Source: Streptomyces aureoverticillatus (GTDB lineage: Bacteria > Actinomycetota > Actinomycetes > Streptomycetales > Streptomycetaceae). Taken from it: a stretch of DNA of 64,000 nucleotides. The stretch lies in NCBI RefSeq assembly GCF_014649395.1, contig NZ_BMSY01000001.1:868001-932000 (forward strand). Direction: 5' to 3'. Below, one piece after another: positions 44,979 to 54,234 of this stretch. Position 1 is the first letter of the stretch. Each line of letters starts with the position of its first letter. A program made the position numbers and the translations under genes. Below the pieces are notes generated by a model. The model was not told the origin of the DNA, searched no databases, and saw only the letters and a list, made by a program, of their open reading frames with translations.

Positions 44979-46205
44979 TTAGCCGCTCTGCGTGCGCGCT
45001 CCGTCCGCCTCCGGCATGGCGCCCGCGCGGACGAGCAGGTCCGCGATCCGGTCGGTGACCACCTCCGGGTGCTCCAGCATCACCAGGTGCCCGGCGTCGG
45101 GGACGAGGACCAGCTCGGCGTCCGGCAGCAGAGCCGCGATGGCTTCGCTGTGCTCACTCGGAGTGACGAGGTCCTTGTCACCCGCGAGGACCAGTACCGG
45201 CAACCCCGCGAAGTGCACCAGGGCCTCGGCCTTGTCGTGCTCGGCGAACGCCGGGTAGAACTCCGCGACCACGTCGATCGGCGTGGACTCGATCAGCCGC
45301 TCGGCGAACCGGGCGATCGCCGGGTCGACGTCCTTGGAGGCGAACGAGTAGCGCTTGATGATGCCCGCGAACAGGTCGGCCGTGGCCCGCCGCCCCTTCT
45401 CCACCAGCTCGGCCTGCGAACCGAGCGCCTTCAGGACGCCGGGCAGGACGCGCCGGATGGCGTTCACGCCCGCCACCGGAAGCCCGAAGCTGACCTCCCC
45501 GAGCTTCCCGGAGGAGGTGCCGACGAGAACGACCCCGACGACCCGCTCGCGGATCAGCTCGGGAAACTGATCGGCGAGAGCCATGGTCGTCATCCCGCCC
45601 ATGGAGTGGCCGACGAGCACCAGCGGGCCCTCGGGCGCGGCGGCGTCGATGACGGCCTTCAGGTCACGGCCGAGCTGGTCGATGGAGACGGGCTTGCCGT
45701 CGTGGAGCTGGGCCTCGCCGCGGGCCGAACGGCCGTGGCTGCGCTGGTCCCAGTACACGCACCGCACGACGCCCCGCAGCGCGGCGCGCTGGAAGTGCCA
45801 GGAGTCCTGGCCGAGGCAGTAGCCGTGGCTGAAGACGACGGTGACGGGGGCAGGGGCCTTGCGCCCGAAGAGGCGGCGCCTGCGCGGGGCCTGGGCGCCC
45901 TCGGCCGCGCCCGGTTCCACCTCGTCGACCTCGTACGCCAGCTCGGTGCCGTCGTCCGCGTACGCCTTGCCGGGCATGCCGCGCAGCGAGCCGTAGGGCC
46001 CCGAGGCGTCGAGGGCGAGGCGGGCCTTCTTGCGCATGCCGCGTCCGACGGTCATGCGCTCGATGGCGACGCCCGCCGCGGCGCCGGCGGCGATGACCCC
46101 TATGGCGGCGCCCGCGAGACCGGCCCGCCGCCAGGTCGTGCCCGCCGACCCGGCCGCCTCGGCCACCGCGCCCACGGCGGCCGCCCCCGTGCTGCCCTCG
46201 CTCAC
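44979..46205 (-). CDS. Alpha/beta hydrolase with N-terminal membrane segment
   Basis: A 408-residue protein: N-terminal hydrophobic segment (AGLAGAAIGVIAAGAAAGVAI), then an alpha/beta-hydrolase domain with HGYCLGQDSW (oxyanion), nucleophile elbow GHSMGG, acid in LVLAGDKDLVTP and catalytic His in PDAGHLVMLEHP. This is a complete triad, so it is probably an active esterase or lipase-like enzyme facing the membrane. It lies between alr and tsaE on one strand with almost no gaps, so it is likely cotranscribed with tsaE. Substrate unknown. Confidence 0.9.
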   Translation of the reverse strand: MSEGSTGAAAVGAVAEAAGSAGTTWRRAGLAGAAIGVIAAGAAAGVAIERMTVGRGMRKKARLALDASGPYGSLRGMPGKAYADDGTELAYEVDEVEPGAAEGAQAPRRRRLFGRKAPAPVTVVFSHGYCLGQDSWHFQRAALRGVVRCVYWDQRSHGRSARGEAQLHDGKPVSIDQLGRDLKAVIDAAAPEGPLVLVGHSMGGMTTMALADQFPELIRERVVGVVLVGTSSGKLGEVSFGLPVAGVNAIRRVLPGVLKALGSQAELVEKGRRATADLFAGIIKRYSFASKDVDPAIARFAERLIESTPIDVVAEFYPAFAEHDKAEALVHFAGLPVLVLAGDKDLVTPSEHSEAIAALLPDAELVLVPDAGHLVMLEHPEVVTDRIADLLVRAGAMPEADGARTQSG

Positions 46206-46242
46206 GTGCCCGCTCCTCAGCTAGTCGTCGCTCCGCCCGGCC

Positions 46243-47403
46243 TCAGCCGCCGTTGCCGGTCGGCCCCTCGTTCACATAGACGCGCGGAACGCGTGAACCG
46301 ATGCGGGTCACGATCTCGTACGCGATGGTGCCGGCCGCGCGCGCCCAGTCCTCGGCGGTCGGCTCGCCGTGGTCGCCGGGGCCGAAGAGCACGGCCTCCG
46401 TGCCGGCGGCGGGCTCGTCGCCGCCCAGGTCGACGACGAACTGGTCCATCGCGATCCGCCCGGCGACCGTGCGCCACTTTCCGTCCACGAGGACCGGTCC
46501 GGAGCCGGAGGCGTGCCGCGGGATGCCGTCGCCGTACCCGGCGGGGACCAGGCCCAGCGTCGTGGCGCCGGGGGTCGTGTAGTGATGCCCGTAGCTCACG
46601 CCGTGTCCCGCCGGGGCGTGCTTCACGGAGGCCAGGGCGGCGGCGACCGTCATGACGGGGCGCAGGCCGAAGTCCTGCGGGGTGCCGATCTCGGGGCTCG
46701 GCGAGACGCCGTACATGGCGATGCCGGGGCGGACGAGGTCGAAGTGGGTGTCCGGGAGGGTGAGGGTGGCCGGGGAGTTGGCGATGTGCCGCACCTCGGG
46801 GCGTATCCCGCGCTTCTCGGCGTACGCCACCAGCTCGCGGAAGACGTCGAGCTGGCGCTGGACGGACGGATGTCCCGGCTCGTCGGCACAGGCGAAGTGG
46901 GACCACAGTCCGGTGACTTTCACGAGCCCGCCGGCCTCGGCGGCCAACGCCTCTCGGACCAGCTCGGGCCAGTCCTCCGGCATGCAGCCGTTGCGGCCGA
47001 GGCCGGTGTCCGCCTTGAGCTGGACGCGGGCGGTGCGGCCGGCGGCCCGGGCCGCCTCGGTGACCTCGCGCAGGTCCCACATGCCGCTCACCGACACGTC
47101 CAGGTCGGCCTCGACGGCTTCGCGCCAGGGGCCGCCCGGGGTCCACAGCCAGCACATCACGCGGCCGCCGATGCCTGCCGCGCGCAGCGCGAGTGCCTCT
47201 TCCGGGGTGGCGGTGCCCACCCAGGTCGCGCCCGCGTCCCGGGCGGCGCGGGCGCACGGGATCATTCCGTGGCCGTAGCCGTCCGCCTTCACCACGGCCA
47301 TGAAGGCCGCGTGGGGGGCGCGGGCGCGCAGGGCGCGCACGTTCGCCCGCAGGGCGGCGAGGTCGATCTCCGCGCGCACGCGCGGCAGCACAGTCTCGTT
47401 CAT
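46243..47403 (-). CDS. alr: Alanine racemase
   Basis: PLP-dependent interconversion of L- and D-alanine for peptidoglycan. A 386-residue fold-type III enzyme: PLP Lys39 in AVVKADGYGHG, VQLKADTGLGRNGC, the GLWSHFACAD motif, RPGIAMYGVSPS, and the second catalytic Tyr in SYGHHYTTPG. ATG 47403 was chosen although the frame is open far upstream through repeat DNA. It heads the alr-hydrolase-tsaE run. The genomic neighbourhood, with acpS and glmS upstream, is a cell-wall precursor cluster. Confidence 0.96.
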   Translation of the reverse strand: MNETVLPRVRAEIDLAALRANVRALRARAPHAAFMAVVKADGYGHGMIPCARAARDAGATWVGTATPEEALALRAAGIGGRVMCWLWTPGGPWREAVEADLDVSVSGMWDLREVTEAARAAGRTARVQLKADTGLGRNGCMPEDWPELVREALAAEAGGLVKVTGLWSHFACADEPGHPSVQRQLDVFRELVAYAEKRGIRPEVRHIANSPATLTLPDTHFDLVRPGIAMYGVSPSPEIGTPQDFGLRPVMTVAAALASVKHAPAGHGVSYGHHYTTPGATTLGLVPAGYGDGIPRHASGSGPVLVDGKWRTVAGRIAMDQFVVDLGGDEPAAGTEAVLFGPGDHGEPTAEDWARAAGTIAYEIVTRIGSRVPRVYVNEGPTGNGG

Positions 47404-47684
47404 CGCGCCCAAGTCTCTCAGAGCCACACCCGACCCCCCACACGTCACGCCCCTGTGGGCCTGGTGCCCCCTCTCCCCACACCCCCACACCCCCGACTTG
47501 GGCCGCCCCCTCCCCTTCCCATCCCGGCCCATCCCGGCACCGCCGACGTGGGCTGTGCCCACCCTTCCCCTCCCCAAGCTCTCGGCTTCGCTCGAGCAGG
47601 GGAGACCCCACTCGCCCTGCGGCACGACTGCCCACAGCGGGGAACCGGCACGGCCGGACGGAGCGGACCACCCACCCACGCCCA

Positions 47685-47747
47685 CAGCGGGCAGCGGGCA
47701 GCGGGCAGCGGGCAGCGGGCAGCGGGCAGCGGGCAGCGGGCAGCCGG
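47685..47747. repeat. 7-bp tandem repeat array (cagcggg)n
   Basis: Eight perfect CAGCGGG units from 47685 to 47740 and a ninth with one mismatch (CAGCCGG). A simple-sequence tract prone to slippage, 280 bp upstream of alr. Confidence 0.9.
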
Positions 47748-47922
47748 CGACCGTACCGCGCGCCGGAAGCCGGACGCGTAACCCCCACCGGAGGGGAAAG
47801 CCGCCAACGGACCGGAGGGGACGTGGCGGTATGTCCGCGCGCAGCTCGGGTGCCCACGCCGTACATACAAGCAACGCATCCGACGCCACACGCGCGAGCA
47901 CGGACATACCGCCGCGGCCCCG

Positions 47923-48218
47923 CCCCACAACCGAACAAGAGGCGGCGGCAGCGCCACCGAGGGAAAGCCGCCGAACAGCCTCACCCCACAACCGAACAGA
48001 CGGCGAACCACCCACCGGGGAAAGCCGCCCACCGCCCCACCCCACAACCGAACAAAAGGCGGCGCAACCCCCACCGAGAGGAAAGCCGCCGAACGACCTC
48101 ACCCCACAACCGAACAGACGGCGAACCACCCACCGGGGAAAGCCGCCCACCGCCCCGCCCCACAACCGGGCAACCGGCGAACCACCCACCGGAGGGAAAA
48201 CCACCGAACCGAACAGAC
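47923..48218. repeat. Array of five ~56-62-bp units in alternating lengths
   Basis: Units begin with ccccacaaccgaac at 47923, 47984, 48040, 48102 and 48158 (spacings 61, 56, 62, 56). Odd units read ggcggc.. then accgag.ggaaagccgccgaac; even units read agacggcgaaccacccaccg. The last is diverged. The layout looks like duplication of a two-unit block. It ends 14 bp before the nnr stop. Confidence 0.88.
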
Positions 48219-48231
48219 GCCCCCTGGGGGG

Positions 48232-49740
48232 CTACCCCCGCACGTCCCGCCAAGCCAACGGCACCGCGTCCGCCACATCCTGCGCCCCGACCGGCGCCCC
48301 CTCCGCCGCCAGCCGCGCAGCGAGGCCGTGCAGAAACGCCCCCACCGCCCCCGCGTCCCGCGCCCCGAGCCCCGCGGCGAGCAACGACCCGGCGAGCCCC
48401 GAGAGCACATCCCCGCTCCCGGCCGTGGCCAGCCACGAGGTCCCCGTCGGATTGACCCGCACCGCGCCACCCCCGCCCGCCCCCGCGACCAACGTGGTGG
48501 ACCCCTTGAGCAGCACCGTCGCCTCGTACCGCGCGGCCAACTCCCGCACGGCGTCGAGCCGCGCGGCCTCGACCTCGGACCGGGATGTCCCGAGCAACGC
48601 GGCAGCCTCCCCGGCATGGGGTGTGAGCAGCGTCGGCGCGGTCCGCGCGCGCACGGCGTCGCGGCCGACGAGCCGCAGCCCGTCGGCGTCGATGAGCACG
48701 GGCACGTCGGCGTCCACGACGTCCCGCAGCCGGGCCTCGTCGTCGCCGAGCCCCGGCCCGGCGACCCAGGCCTGCACGCGCCCGGCCTTGGCGGGCGGCC
48801 CGTCGGAGACCAGGGCCTCCGGGAAGCGGGCGATGACGGCGTCGGCGGCGGGCCCCACGTACCGGACGGCCCCGGCGCCCCCGCGCAGCGCACCGGCGAC
48901 GCAGAGCACGGCGGCGCCGGGGTAGCGGGCGGACCCGGCGACGACCCCGACGACACCGCGCCGGTACTTGTCGCTCTCGGCGCCGGGCACGGGCAGCAGC
49001 CGCTCCACGTCGGCGTACTGAAGGGCCTCCGACTCGCTTGCGTACGCGGCGAGTTCACCGTCGAGGCCGATGTCGACGAGCCGCACGGCCCCGGCGTGCT
49101 CACGGGCGGGGTCAATGAGCAGGCCGGGCTTGTACGTACCGAAGGTCACGGTGGCGTCGGCGCGCACGGCGTCGCCGGGCACCTGCCCGGTGTCGGCGTC
49201 CACACCGCTGGGCAGGTCGACGGAGACGATCAGGGCACCGGAGTCCTCGGCGGCGCGCACGAGCCGGGCGGCGAGGGGCCGCAGCCCGCCCTTGCCGCCG
49301 ATGCCGACGATCCCGTCGACGACGAGCCGGGCCCGCGCCACGGCGGCGAGCGCGCCCTCGGCAGGTTCACCCGCCCCGCCGGAACCCGCACCGCCCCCGC
49401 CGCCGGAACCGGCCTCATCCGCCACAGCGTCAACAACCCGCCCCCCAGCCCCCCGCAACGCGGCGAGCCCACCCGCGTGCACCCGCTCCGGGGCGAGCAG
49501 CACGGCCGTCACCCCGGCCCCGCGCCGCGCGAGCCGGGCCCCGGCGTACAGGGCGTCACCCCCGTTGTCCCCGCTCCCGACGAGGAGCACGACCCGCGCC
49601 CCGTACACCTTCCCGAGCAACTGCCCGCAGGCCACGGCGAGCCCGGCGGCGGCCCGCTGCATCAGGGCCCCCTCCGGCAGGCGGGCCATCAGCGCGCGCT
49701 CGGCGGCACGGACACTCTCCACGCAGTACGCAGTACGCAT
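48232..49740 (-). CDS. nnrD: Bifunctional NAD(P)H-hydrate epimerase / ADP-dependent NAD(P)HX dehydratase
   Basis: Repairs hydrated NADH/NADPH. The 502-residue fusion has an N-terminal YjeF_N epimerase domain (VLLVGSGDNGGDALYAGARLARRG; VVDGIVGIG; SVDLPSGVDADTG) and a C-terminal ribokinase-like dehydratase domain (GVVGVVAGSARYPGAAVLCV; VLIDADGLRL; LTPHAGEAAALLG; WLATAGSGDVLSGLAGSLLA). A Gly/Ser-rich patch near residues 110-125 is a variable loop of the epimerase part. Follows acpS on the same strand with a 21-bp gap; the pairing with acpS is widespread in actinobacteria. Confidence 0.94.
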   Translation of the reverse strand: MRTAYCVESVRAAERALMARLPEGALMQRAAAGLAVACGQLLGKVYGARVVLLVGSGDNGGDALYAGARLARRGAGVTAVLLAPERVHAGGLAALRGAGGRVVDAVADEAGSGGGGGAGSGGAGEPAEGALAAVARARLVVDGIVGIGGKGGLRPLAARLVRAAEDSGALIVSVDLPSGVDADTGQVPGDAVRADATVTFGTYKPGLLIDPAREHAGAVRLVDIGLDGELAAYASESEALQYADVERLLPVPGAESDKYRRGVVGVVAGSARYPGAAVLCVAGALRGGAGAVRYVGPAADAVIARFPEALVSDGPPAKAGRVQAWVAGPGLGDDEARLRDVVDADVPVLIDADGLRLVGRDAVRARTAPTLLTPHAGEAAALLGTSRSEVEAARLDAVRELAARYEATVLLKGSTTLVAGAGGGGAVRVNPTGTSWLATAGSGDVLSGLAGSLLAAGLGARDAGAVGAFLHGLAARLAAEGAPVGAQDVADAVPLAWRDVRG

Positions 49741-49761
49741 CCCCCAAGTCTCCCGTACCGC

Positions 49762-50130
49762 CTACCCCTCCGCGATGACCACCGCCGAAGCGACGCCCGC
49801 GTCATGGCTCAACGACACGTGCCACCCCCGCACCCCCAGCGCCTCGGCGCGCGCGGCCACGGTGCCCGAGACCCGCACGCGGGGCTGCCCGCTCTCCTCG
49901 ACGTACACCTCCGCGTCGATCCAGCGCAGCCCCGCGGGGGCGCCGAGCGCCTTGGCGAGGGCCTCCTTGGCGGCGAACCGCGCGGCGAGGGAGGCGATCC
50001 CGCGCCGCTCCCCGCTGGGCAGGAACAACTCCCGCTCGACGAAGATGCGTTCGCGCATGCCGGGCCTCCGCTCCAGCGACAGCGCGAACCGATCGATCTC
50101 GGCCACGTCGATACCCACCCCAATGATCAC
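49762..50130 (-). CDS. acpS: Holo-[acyl-carrier-protein] synthase
   Basis: Transfers 4'-phosphopantetheine from CoA to acyl carrier proteins. 122 residues, with metal-binding Asp8 in [26 protein letters not shown] (Glu ligand) and [17 protein letters not shown] start at 50130. The stop is 21 bp from nnr. It lies 95 bp downstream of glmS on the same strand. Confidence 0.95.
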   Translation of the reverse strand: MIIGVGIDVAEIDRFALSLERRPGMRERIFVERELFLPSGERRGIASLAARFAAKEALAKALGAPAGLRWIDAEVYVEESGQPRVRVSGTVAARAEALGVRGWHVSLSHDAGVASAVVIAEG

Positions 50131-50225
50131 AAGCTCACTCCACCATCACTGTCACCGGCACCGACAACTCACCAGTACCGCAACCAAGAACCCACCGGCA
50201 CCGCACGAGCGCCGCCGCAACGCCC

Positions 50226-52091
50226 TCATTCCACGGTCACCGACTTGGCCAGATTCCGCGGCTGATCCACCTCGTTGCCCCGCGCCACGGCCAGTTCGCA
50301 GGCGAAGACCTGCAACGGCACCGTGGTCACCAGCGGCTGAAGCAGCGTAGGCGTCACCGGAACCCACACCACATGATCGGCGCAAGGGACCACCGCCTCG
50401 TCGCCCTCCTCGGCGATCACGATGGTGCGGGCGCCGCGGGCCCGGATCTCCTGGATATTGGAGACGATCTTGTCGTGGAGGACGGACCGCCCGCGAGGCG
50501 AGGGAACCACCACAACCACAGGCAGCCCCTCCTCCACCAGCGCGATGGGCCCGTGCTTCAACTCCCCCGCGGCGAACCCCTCCGCGTGCATGTACGCGAG
50601 TTCCTTCAGCTTCAGCGCGCCCTCCAGGGCGACGGGGTACCCCACGTGCCGCCCGAGGAACAGCACGGTCCCGGCCCCGGCCAGGGACCGGGCGAGCGCA
50701 CGCACGGGCTCCATGTCCGCGAGGACCCGCTCCACCGCCCCGGCGATGTCGGCCAGGTCCCGCACCACGCCCAGGACCTCGTCGCCCCACTTGGTCCCGC
50801 GCGCCTGGCCCAGGTACAGGGCCACGAGATAGCAGGCCACCAGCTGCGTCAGGAACGCCTTGGTGGAGGCGACGGCGACCTCGGGCCCGGCGTGCGTGTA
50901 CAGCACGGCGTCCGACTCGCGGGGAATCGTGGAGCCGTTGGTGTTGCAGATGGCAAGGACGCGGGAGCCCTGCTCGCGGGCGTGCCGCAGCGCCATCAGG
51001 GTGTCCATGGTCTCGCCGGACTGGGAGACGGCGACGACCAGGGAGCGGGCGTCCAGGATCGGATCGCGGTAGCGGAACTCGCTGGCCAGCTCCACCTCGC
51101 AGGGGATGCGCGTCCAGTGCTCGATGGCGTACTTGGCGATGAGCCCGGCGTGGAACGCGGTGCCGCACGCGACCACGACGACCTTGTCGACCTCGCGCAG
51201 CTCGGCGGCGGGGATGCGCAGTTCGTCGAGGATCAGCTCGCCGTCCGCGCCGATCCGGCCGAGCAGCGTGTCCGCGACGGCCCGCGGCTGCTCGGCGATC
51301 TCCTTGTGCATGAAGGAGGCGTGACCGCCCTTCTCGGCGGCGGCCGCGTCCCAGTCGACGCGGAAGTGCCGTACGTCGGCGGGCCGCCCGTCGAAGTCCG
51401 TCACCGCGACCCCCACGCCCCCCGCGGCGCCGTCCCGGCGCACCTCGACGACCTGGTCCTGGCCGAGCTCCACGGCCGAGCGGGTGTGCGCGATGAACGC
51501 CGCCACGTCGGAGGCGAGGAACGCCTCGCCCTCCCCCACGCCCACCACGAGCGGCGAGTTGCGGCGCGCGCCCACGACCACGTCCGGCGCGTCGGCGTGC
51601 ACCGCGACCAGCGTGAACGCCCCCTTCAGGCGCCGGCACACCAGCCGCATGGCCGCGGCGAGGTCGGCGCGGCCGGAGAACTCCTCGGCGAGCAGATGCG
51701 CGACGACCTCGGTGTCCGTCTCGGAGGTCAGCGCGTGCCCGCGCGCGGCCAGCTCCGCCCGCAGCTCCGCGAAGTTCTCGATGATGCCGTTGTGGACGAC
51801 GGCGACGCGCCCCGCGTTGTCGAGGTGCGGGTGGGCGTTGGCGTCCGTGGGCCCGCCGTGGGTGGCCCAGCGGGTGTGCCCGATGCCGGTCGCGCCCGCC
51901 GGGAGCGGCCGGTCGACCAGGGCCTTCTCCAGGTTGACGAGCTTGCCGGACTTCTTGGCCGCGGCGATCCCGCCGTCCGCGAGGACGGCCACTCCGGCCG
52001 AGTCGTAGCCGCGGTACTCCAGGCGTCGCAGCCCGGCGAGGACCACTTCGAGCGCCGACTGCGAGCCGACGTATCCGACGATTCCACACAT
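50226..52091 (-). CDS. glmS: Glutamine-fructose-6-phosphate aminotransferase (isomerising)
   Basis: Makes glucosamine-6-phosphate from fructose-6-phosphate and glutamine, the entry to UDP-GlcNAc. A 621-residue protein starting MCGIVGYVG with nucleophile Cys2, glutaminase motifs GHTRWATHGGPTDANAHPH and HNGIIENFAEL, two SIS domains (VVVACGTAFHAGLIAKY; VSQSGETMDT) and the C-terminal AKSVTVE end. ATG 52091 is fixed by the requirement for Cys at position 2. Works with glmM encoded 2 kb away in the window. No ribozyme-like leader was expected or evident. Confidence 0.97.
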   Translation of the reverse strand: MCGIVGYVGSQSALEVVLAGLRRLEYRGYDSAGVAVLADGGIAAAKKSGKLVNLEKALVDRPLPAGATGIGHTRWATHGGPTDANAHPHLDNAGRVAVVHNGIIENFAELRAELAARGHALTSETDTEVVAHLLAEEFSGRADLAAAMRLVCRRLKGAFTLVAVHADAPDVVVGARRNSPLVVGVGEGEAFLASDVAAFIAHTRSAVELGQDQVVEVRRDGAAGGVGVAVTDFDGRPADVRHFRVDWDAAAAEKGGHASFMHKEIAEQPRAVADTLLGRIGADGELILDELRIPAAELREVDKVVVVACGTAFHAGLIAKYAIEHWTRIPCEVELASEFRYRDPILDARSLVVAVSQSGETMDTLMALRHAREQGSRVLAICNTNGSTIPRESDAVLYTHAGPEVAVASTKAFLTQLVACYLVALYLGQARGTKWGDEVLGVVRDLADIAGAVERVLADMEPVRALARSLAGAGTVLFLGRHVGYPVALEGALKLKELAYMHAEGFAAGELKHGPIALVEEGLPVVVVVPSPRGRSVLHDKIVSNIQEIRARGARTIVIAEEGDEAVVPCADHVVWVPVTPTLLQPLVTTVPLQVFACELAVARGNEVDQPRNLAKSVTVE

Positions 52092-52205
52092 GTCGGGAAG
52101 CGTACGTCTCTGTGCGTCCCGGGACGCGTACGTCGCGTACGACGCGTGCGCCCAAGGTGACGCACCCCACCCGCCGCCCCGTTCAAACAGCCGTAACAAT
52201 GGACT

Positions 52206-53213
52206 GTGATCTCTTCGGTCTCCGCGCCCGCGAAGGCGCCACGGGGCGCCCACCGGCACAAGCCGGAGGCGACCCCCTATGTCGACCTCACCCGATCCGA
52301 GTGGAGCGCGCTGCGCAACAAGACGCCGCTCCCCCTCACCGCCGCCGAGGTCGAGCAGCTGCGCGGCCTCGGCGACGTCATCGACCTCGACGAGGTCCGC
52401 GACATCTATCTGCCGCTGTCCCGGCTGCTCAACCTGTACGTCGGCGCGACCGACGGCCTGCGCGGCGCCCTCAACACGTTCCTCGGCGACACCGTCGAGA
52501 AGGCGGCGCAGTCCGGCACGCCCTTCGTCATAGGGGTCGCGGGCTCGGTGGCCGTCGGCAAGTCGACGGTCGCCCGCCTCCTCCAGGCCCTGCTCTCCCG
52601 CTGGCCCGAACACCCGCGCGTGGAGCTGGTCACCACCGACGGCTTCCTGCTGCCCACCAAGGAGCTGCAGGCCCGCGGCCTGATGTCGCGCAAGGGCTTC
52701 CCGGAGTCGTACGACCGGCGGGCCCTGACCCGCTTCGTCGCCGACATCAAGGCCGGCAAGGACGAGGTGACGGCGCCCGTCTACTCCCACCTGATCTACG
52801 ACATCGTGCCCGGCGAACGCCTCACGGTCCGCCGCCCGGACATCCTCATCGTCGAGGGCCTGAACGTCCTGCAGCCCGCCCTGCCCGGCAAGGACGGCCG
52901 CACCCGCGTGGGCCTCGCCGACTACTTCGACTTCAGCGTGTACGTGGACGCCCGGCCGGAGGACATCGAGCGCTGGTACCTGAACCGCTTCCGCAAGCTG
53001 CGGGCCACGGCCTTCCAGAACCCGTCCTCGTACTTCCGCAAGTACACCCAGGTCTCCGAGGAGGAGGCCCTGGACTACGCCCGCACGACCTGGCGGACCA
53101 TCAACAAGGTGAACCTGCTGGAGAACGTGGCCCCCACCCGCGGCCGCGCCACCCTCGTCGTCCGCAAGGGCCCCGACCACAAGGTGCAGCGGCTGAGCCT
53201 GCGCAAGCTGTGA
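52206..53213 (+). CDS. coaA: Pantothenate kinase, type I
   Basis: First step of CoA synthesis: ATP-dependent phosphorylation of pantothenate. 335 residues with Walker [13 protein letters not shown] (110-121), [18 protein letters not shown] and LIYDIVPGE, all family landmarks. GTG start at 52206, divergent from glmS across 114 bp. CoA supplied here is the donor for AcpS, encoded nearby, though that is only a pathway link. Confidence 0.96.
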   Translation: MISSVSAPAKAPRGAHRHKPEATPYVDLTRSEWSALRNKTPLPLTAAEVEQLRGLGDVIDLDEVRDIYLPLSRLLNLYVGATDGLRGALNTFLGDTVEKAAQSGTPFVIGVAGSVAVGKSTVARLLQALLSRWPEHPRVELVTTDGFLLPTKELQARGLMSRKGFPESYDRRALTRFVADIKAGKDEVTAPVYSHLIYDIVPGERLTVRRPDILIVEGLNVLQPALPGKDGRTRVGLADYFDFSVYVDARPEDIERWYLNRFRKLRATAFQNPSSYFRKYTQVSEEEALDYARTTWRTINKVNLLENVAPTRGRATLVVRKGPDHKVQRLSLRKL

Positions 53214-53262
53214 GCGGCCGCCGGGCCCCGTCGGCCCGTCAGGCCCGCGTTAAGGTGCGGAC

Positions 53263-54213
53263 ATGCTGCATCTGCGCCTGATCACCCCGGCGGACAGGAC
53301 CGACGCCGTGGTGCGCCTGATCGAGAAGACACCGGGCACCACGCATCTGGCCGTCGTCTCCGGCGCGGCCCGCAATCCCTCGGGCGACATCGTCATGTGC
53401 GACGTCGCCCGGGAGGCGGGCGACGAGCTGATCGAGGGCCTGCGCGCCCTGGAGGTCCACAAGCACGGCTCGATCGCCCTGGAGAACATCGACCTGTCGC
53501 TGTCGCTCCGGGCCGACAAGGCCGAGGACGAGGCACCGGGTGAGGGCGCGGACGCGGTCCTGTGGGAGCACCTGACGGACGCCACGCACGAGGAGTCCAC
53601 CCTCTCCGTCACGTACGTCGCCTTCATCACGCTCGCCACGATGATCGCCGCGTGCGGCGTGGTCCTCGACAACGCCATCCTGATCGTGGGCGCGATGGCG
53701 GTGGGCCCGGAGTTCGGCCCGCTCGCGGGCTTCTGCACGGCGCTCGTCCAGCGCGCTCCGCGGCTCGCGCTGCGCTCGTTGATCGCGCTGCTCGTGGGCT
53801 TCGCGGTGGCGATACTGGTGACCGTCGGCTTCAGCTACTTCATGGACGCGGTCGACCTCTTCGACGGCGCCGCCCTGGACGCCGCGCGCCCCAACACCAA
53901 CTTCATCTACCGGCCCGACTGGTTCTCCTTCGTCGTGGCCGTCCTCGCGGGCGCGGCGGGCACCCTCTCGCTGACGTCCTCGAAATCGGGGGCGCTGGTG
54001 GGCGTCGCGATCTCGGTGACGACGGTCCCGGCGGCGGCGAACGCGGCGGTCGCCTTCAGCTACGGCAAGTACAACCAGGCCTGGGGCTCCACCGAGCAGC
54101 TGCTCCTGAACCTGCTCGGCATCGTCCTCGCCGGTACGGTCACGCTGCTCACCCAGAAGCTGCTCTGGGCGTGGCAGCGCGAACGTACCGCGAGGAAGGG
54201 CGAGCGGGCCTAG
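53263..54213 (+). CDS. DUF389 membrane protein
   Basis: A 316-residue member of the DUF389 family: N-terminal cytosolic ACT-like domain (LHLRLITPADRTDAVVRLI; THLAVVSGAAR), then about five to six membrane helices including TLATMIAACGVVLDNAILIV, GAMAVGPEFGPLAGFC and GTLSLTSSKSGALVGVAISV. Function of the family is unknown. It follows coaA with a 49-bp gap and converges on glmM with 21 bp between stops. Confidence 0.88.
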   Translation: MLHLRLITPADRTDAVVRLIEKTPGTTHLAVVSGAARNPSGDIVMCDVAREAGDELIEGLRALEVHKHGSIALENIDLSLSLRADKAEDEAPGEGADAVLWEHLTDATHEESTLSVTYVAFITLATMIAACGVVLDNAILIVGAMAVGPEFGPLAGFCTALVQRAPRLALRSLIALLVGFAVAILVTVGFSYFMDAVDLFDGAALDAARPNTNFIYRPDWFSFVVAVLAGAAGTLSLTSSKSGALVGVAISVTTVPAAANAAVAFSYGKYNQAWGSTEQLLLNLLGIVLAGTVTLLTQKLLWAWQRERTARKGERA

Positions 54214-54234
54214 CCCACCCGCGCCTCAACTGCC

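Larger units (their letters stand above)
47404..48231. other. 828-bp gene-free interval upstream of alr, filled with two repeat arrays
   Basis: No credible gene; frames that cross it only translate repeats (GGFP/VGGSP-type shadow peptides). It holds the alr promoter region nearest 47404, an 8-copy 7-bp array and an array of ~56-62-bp units. Confidence 0.75.

Noticed and set aside
47404..48204. N-terminal extension of alr through repeat DNA
   Set aside because: Alanine racemase homology starts at ATG 47403; upstream codons translate repeat units.
47923..48218. Possible CRISPR array
   Set aside because: Units are repeats throughout with no unique spacers, no short palindromic repeat and no cas genes nearby.
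52092..53180. N-terminal extension of glmS
   Set aside because: Cys2 after Met must be the N-terminal nucleophile, which fixes the start at 52091; the upstream frame is antisense to coaA.
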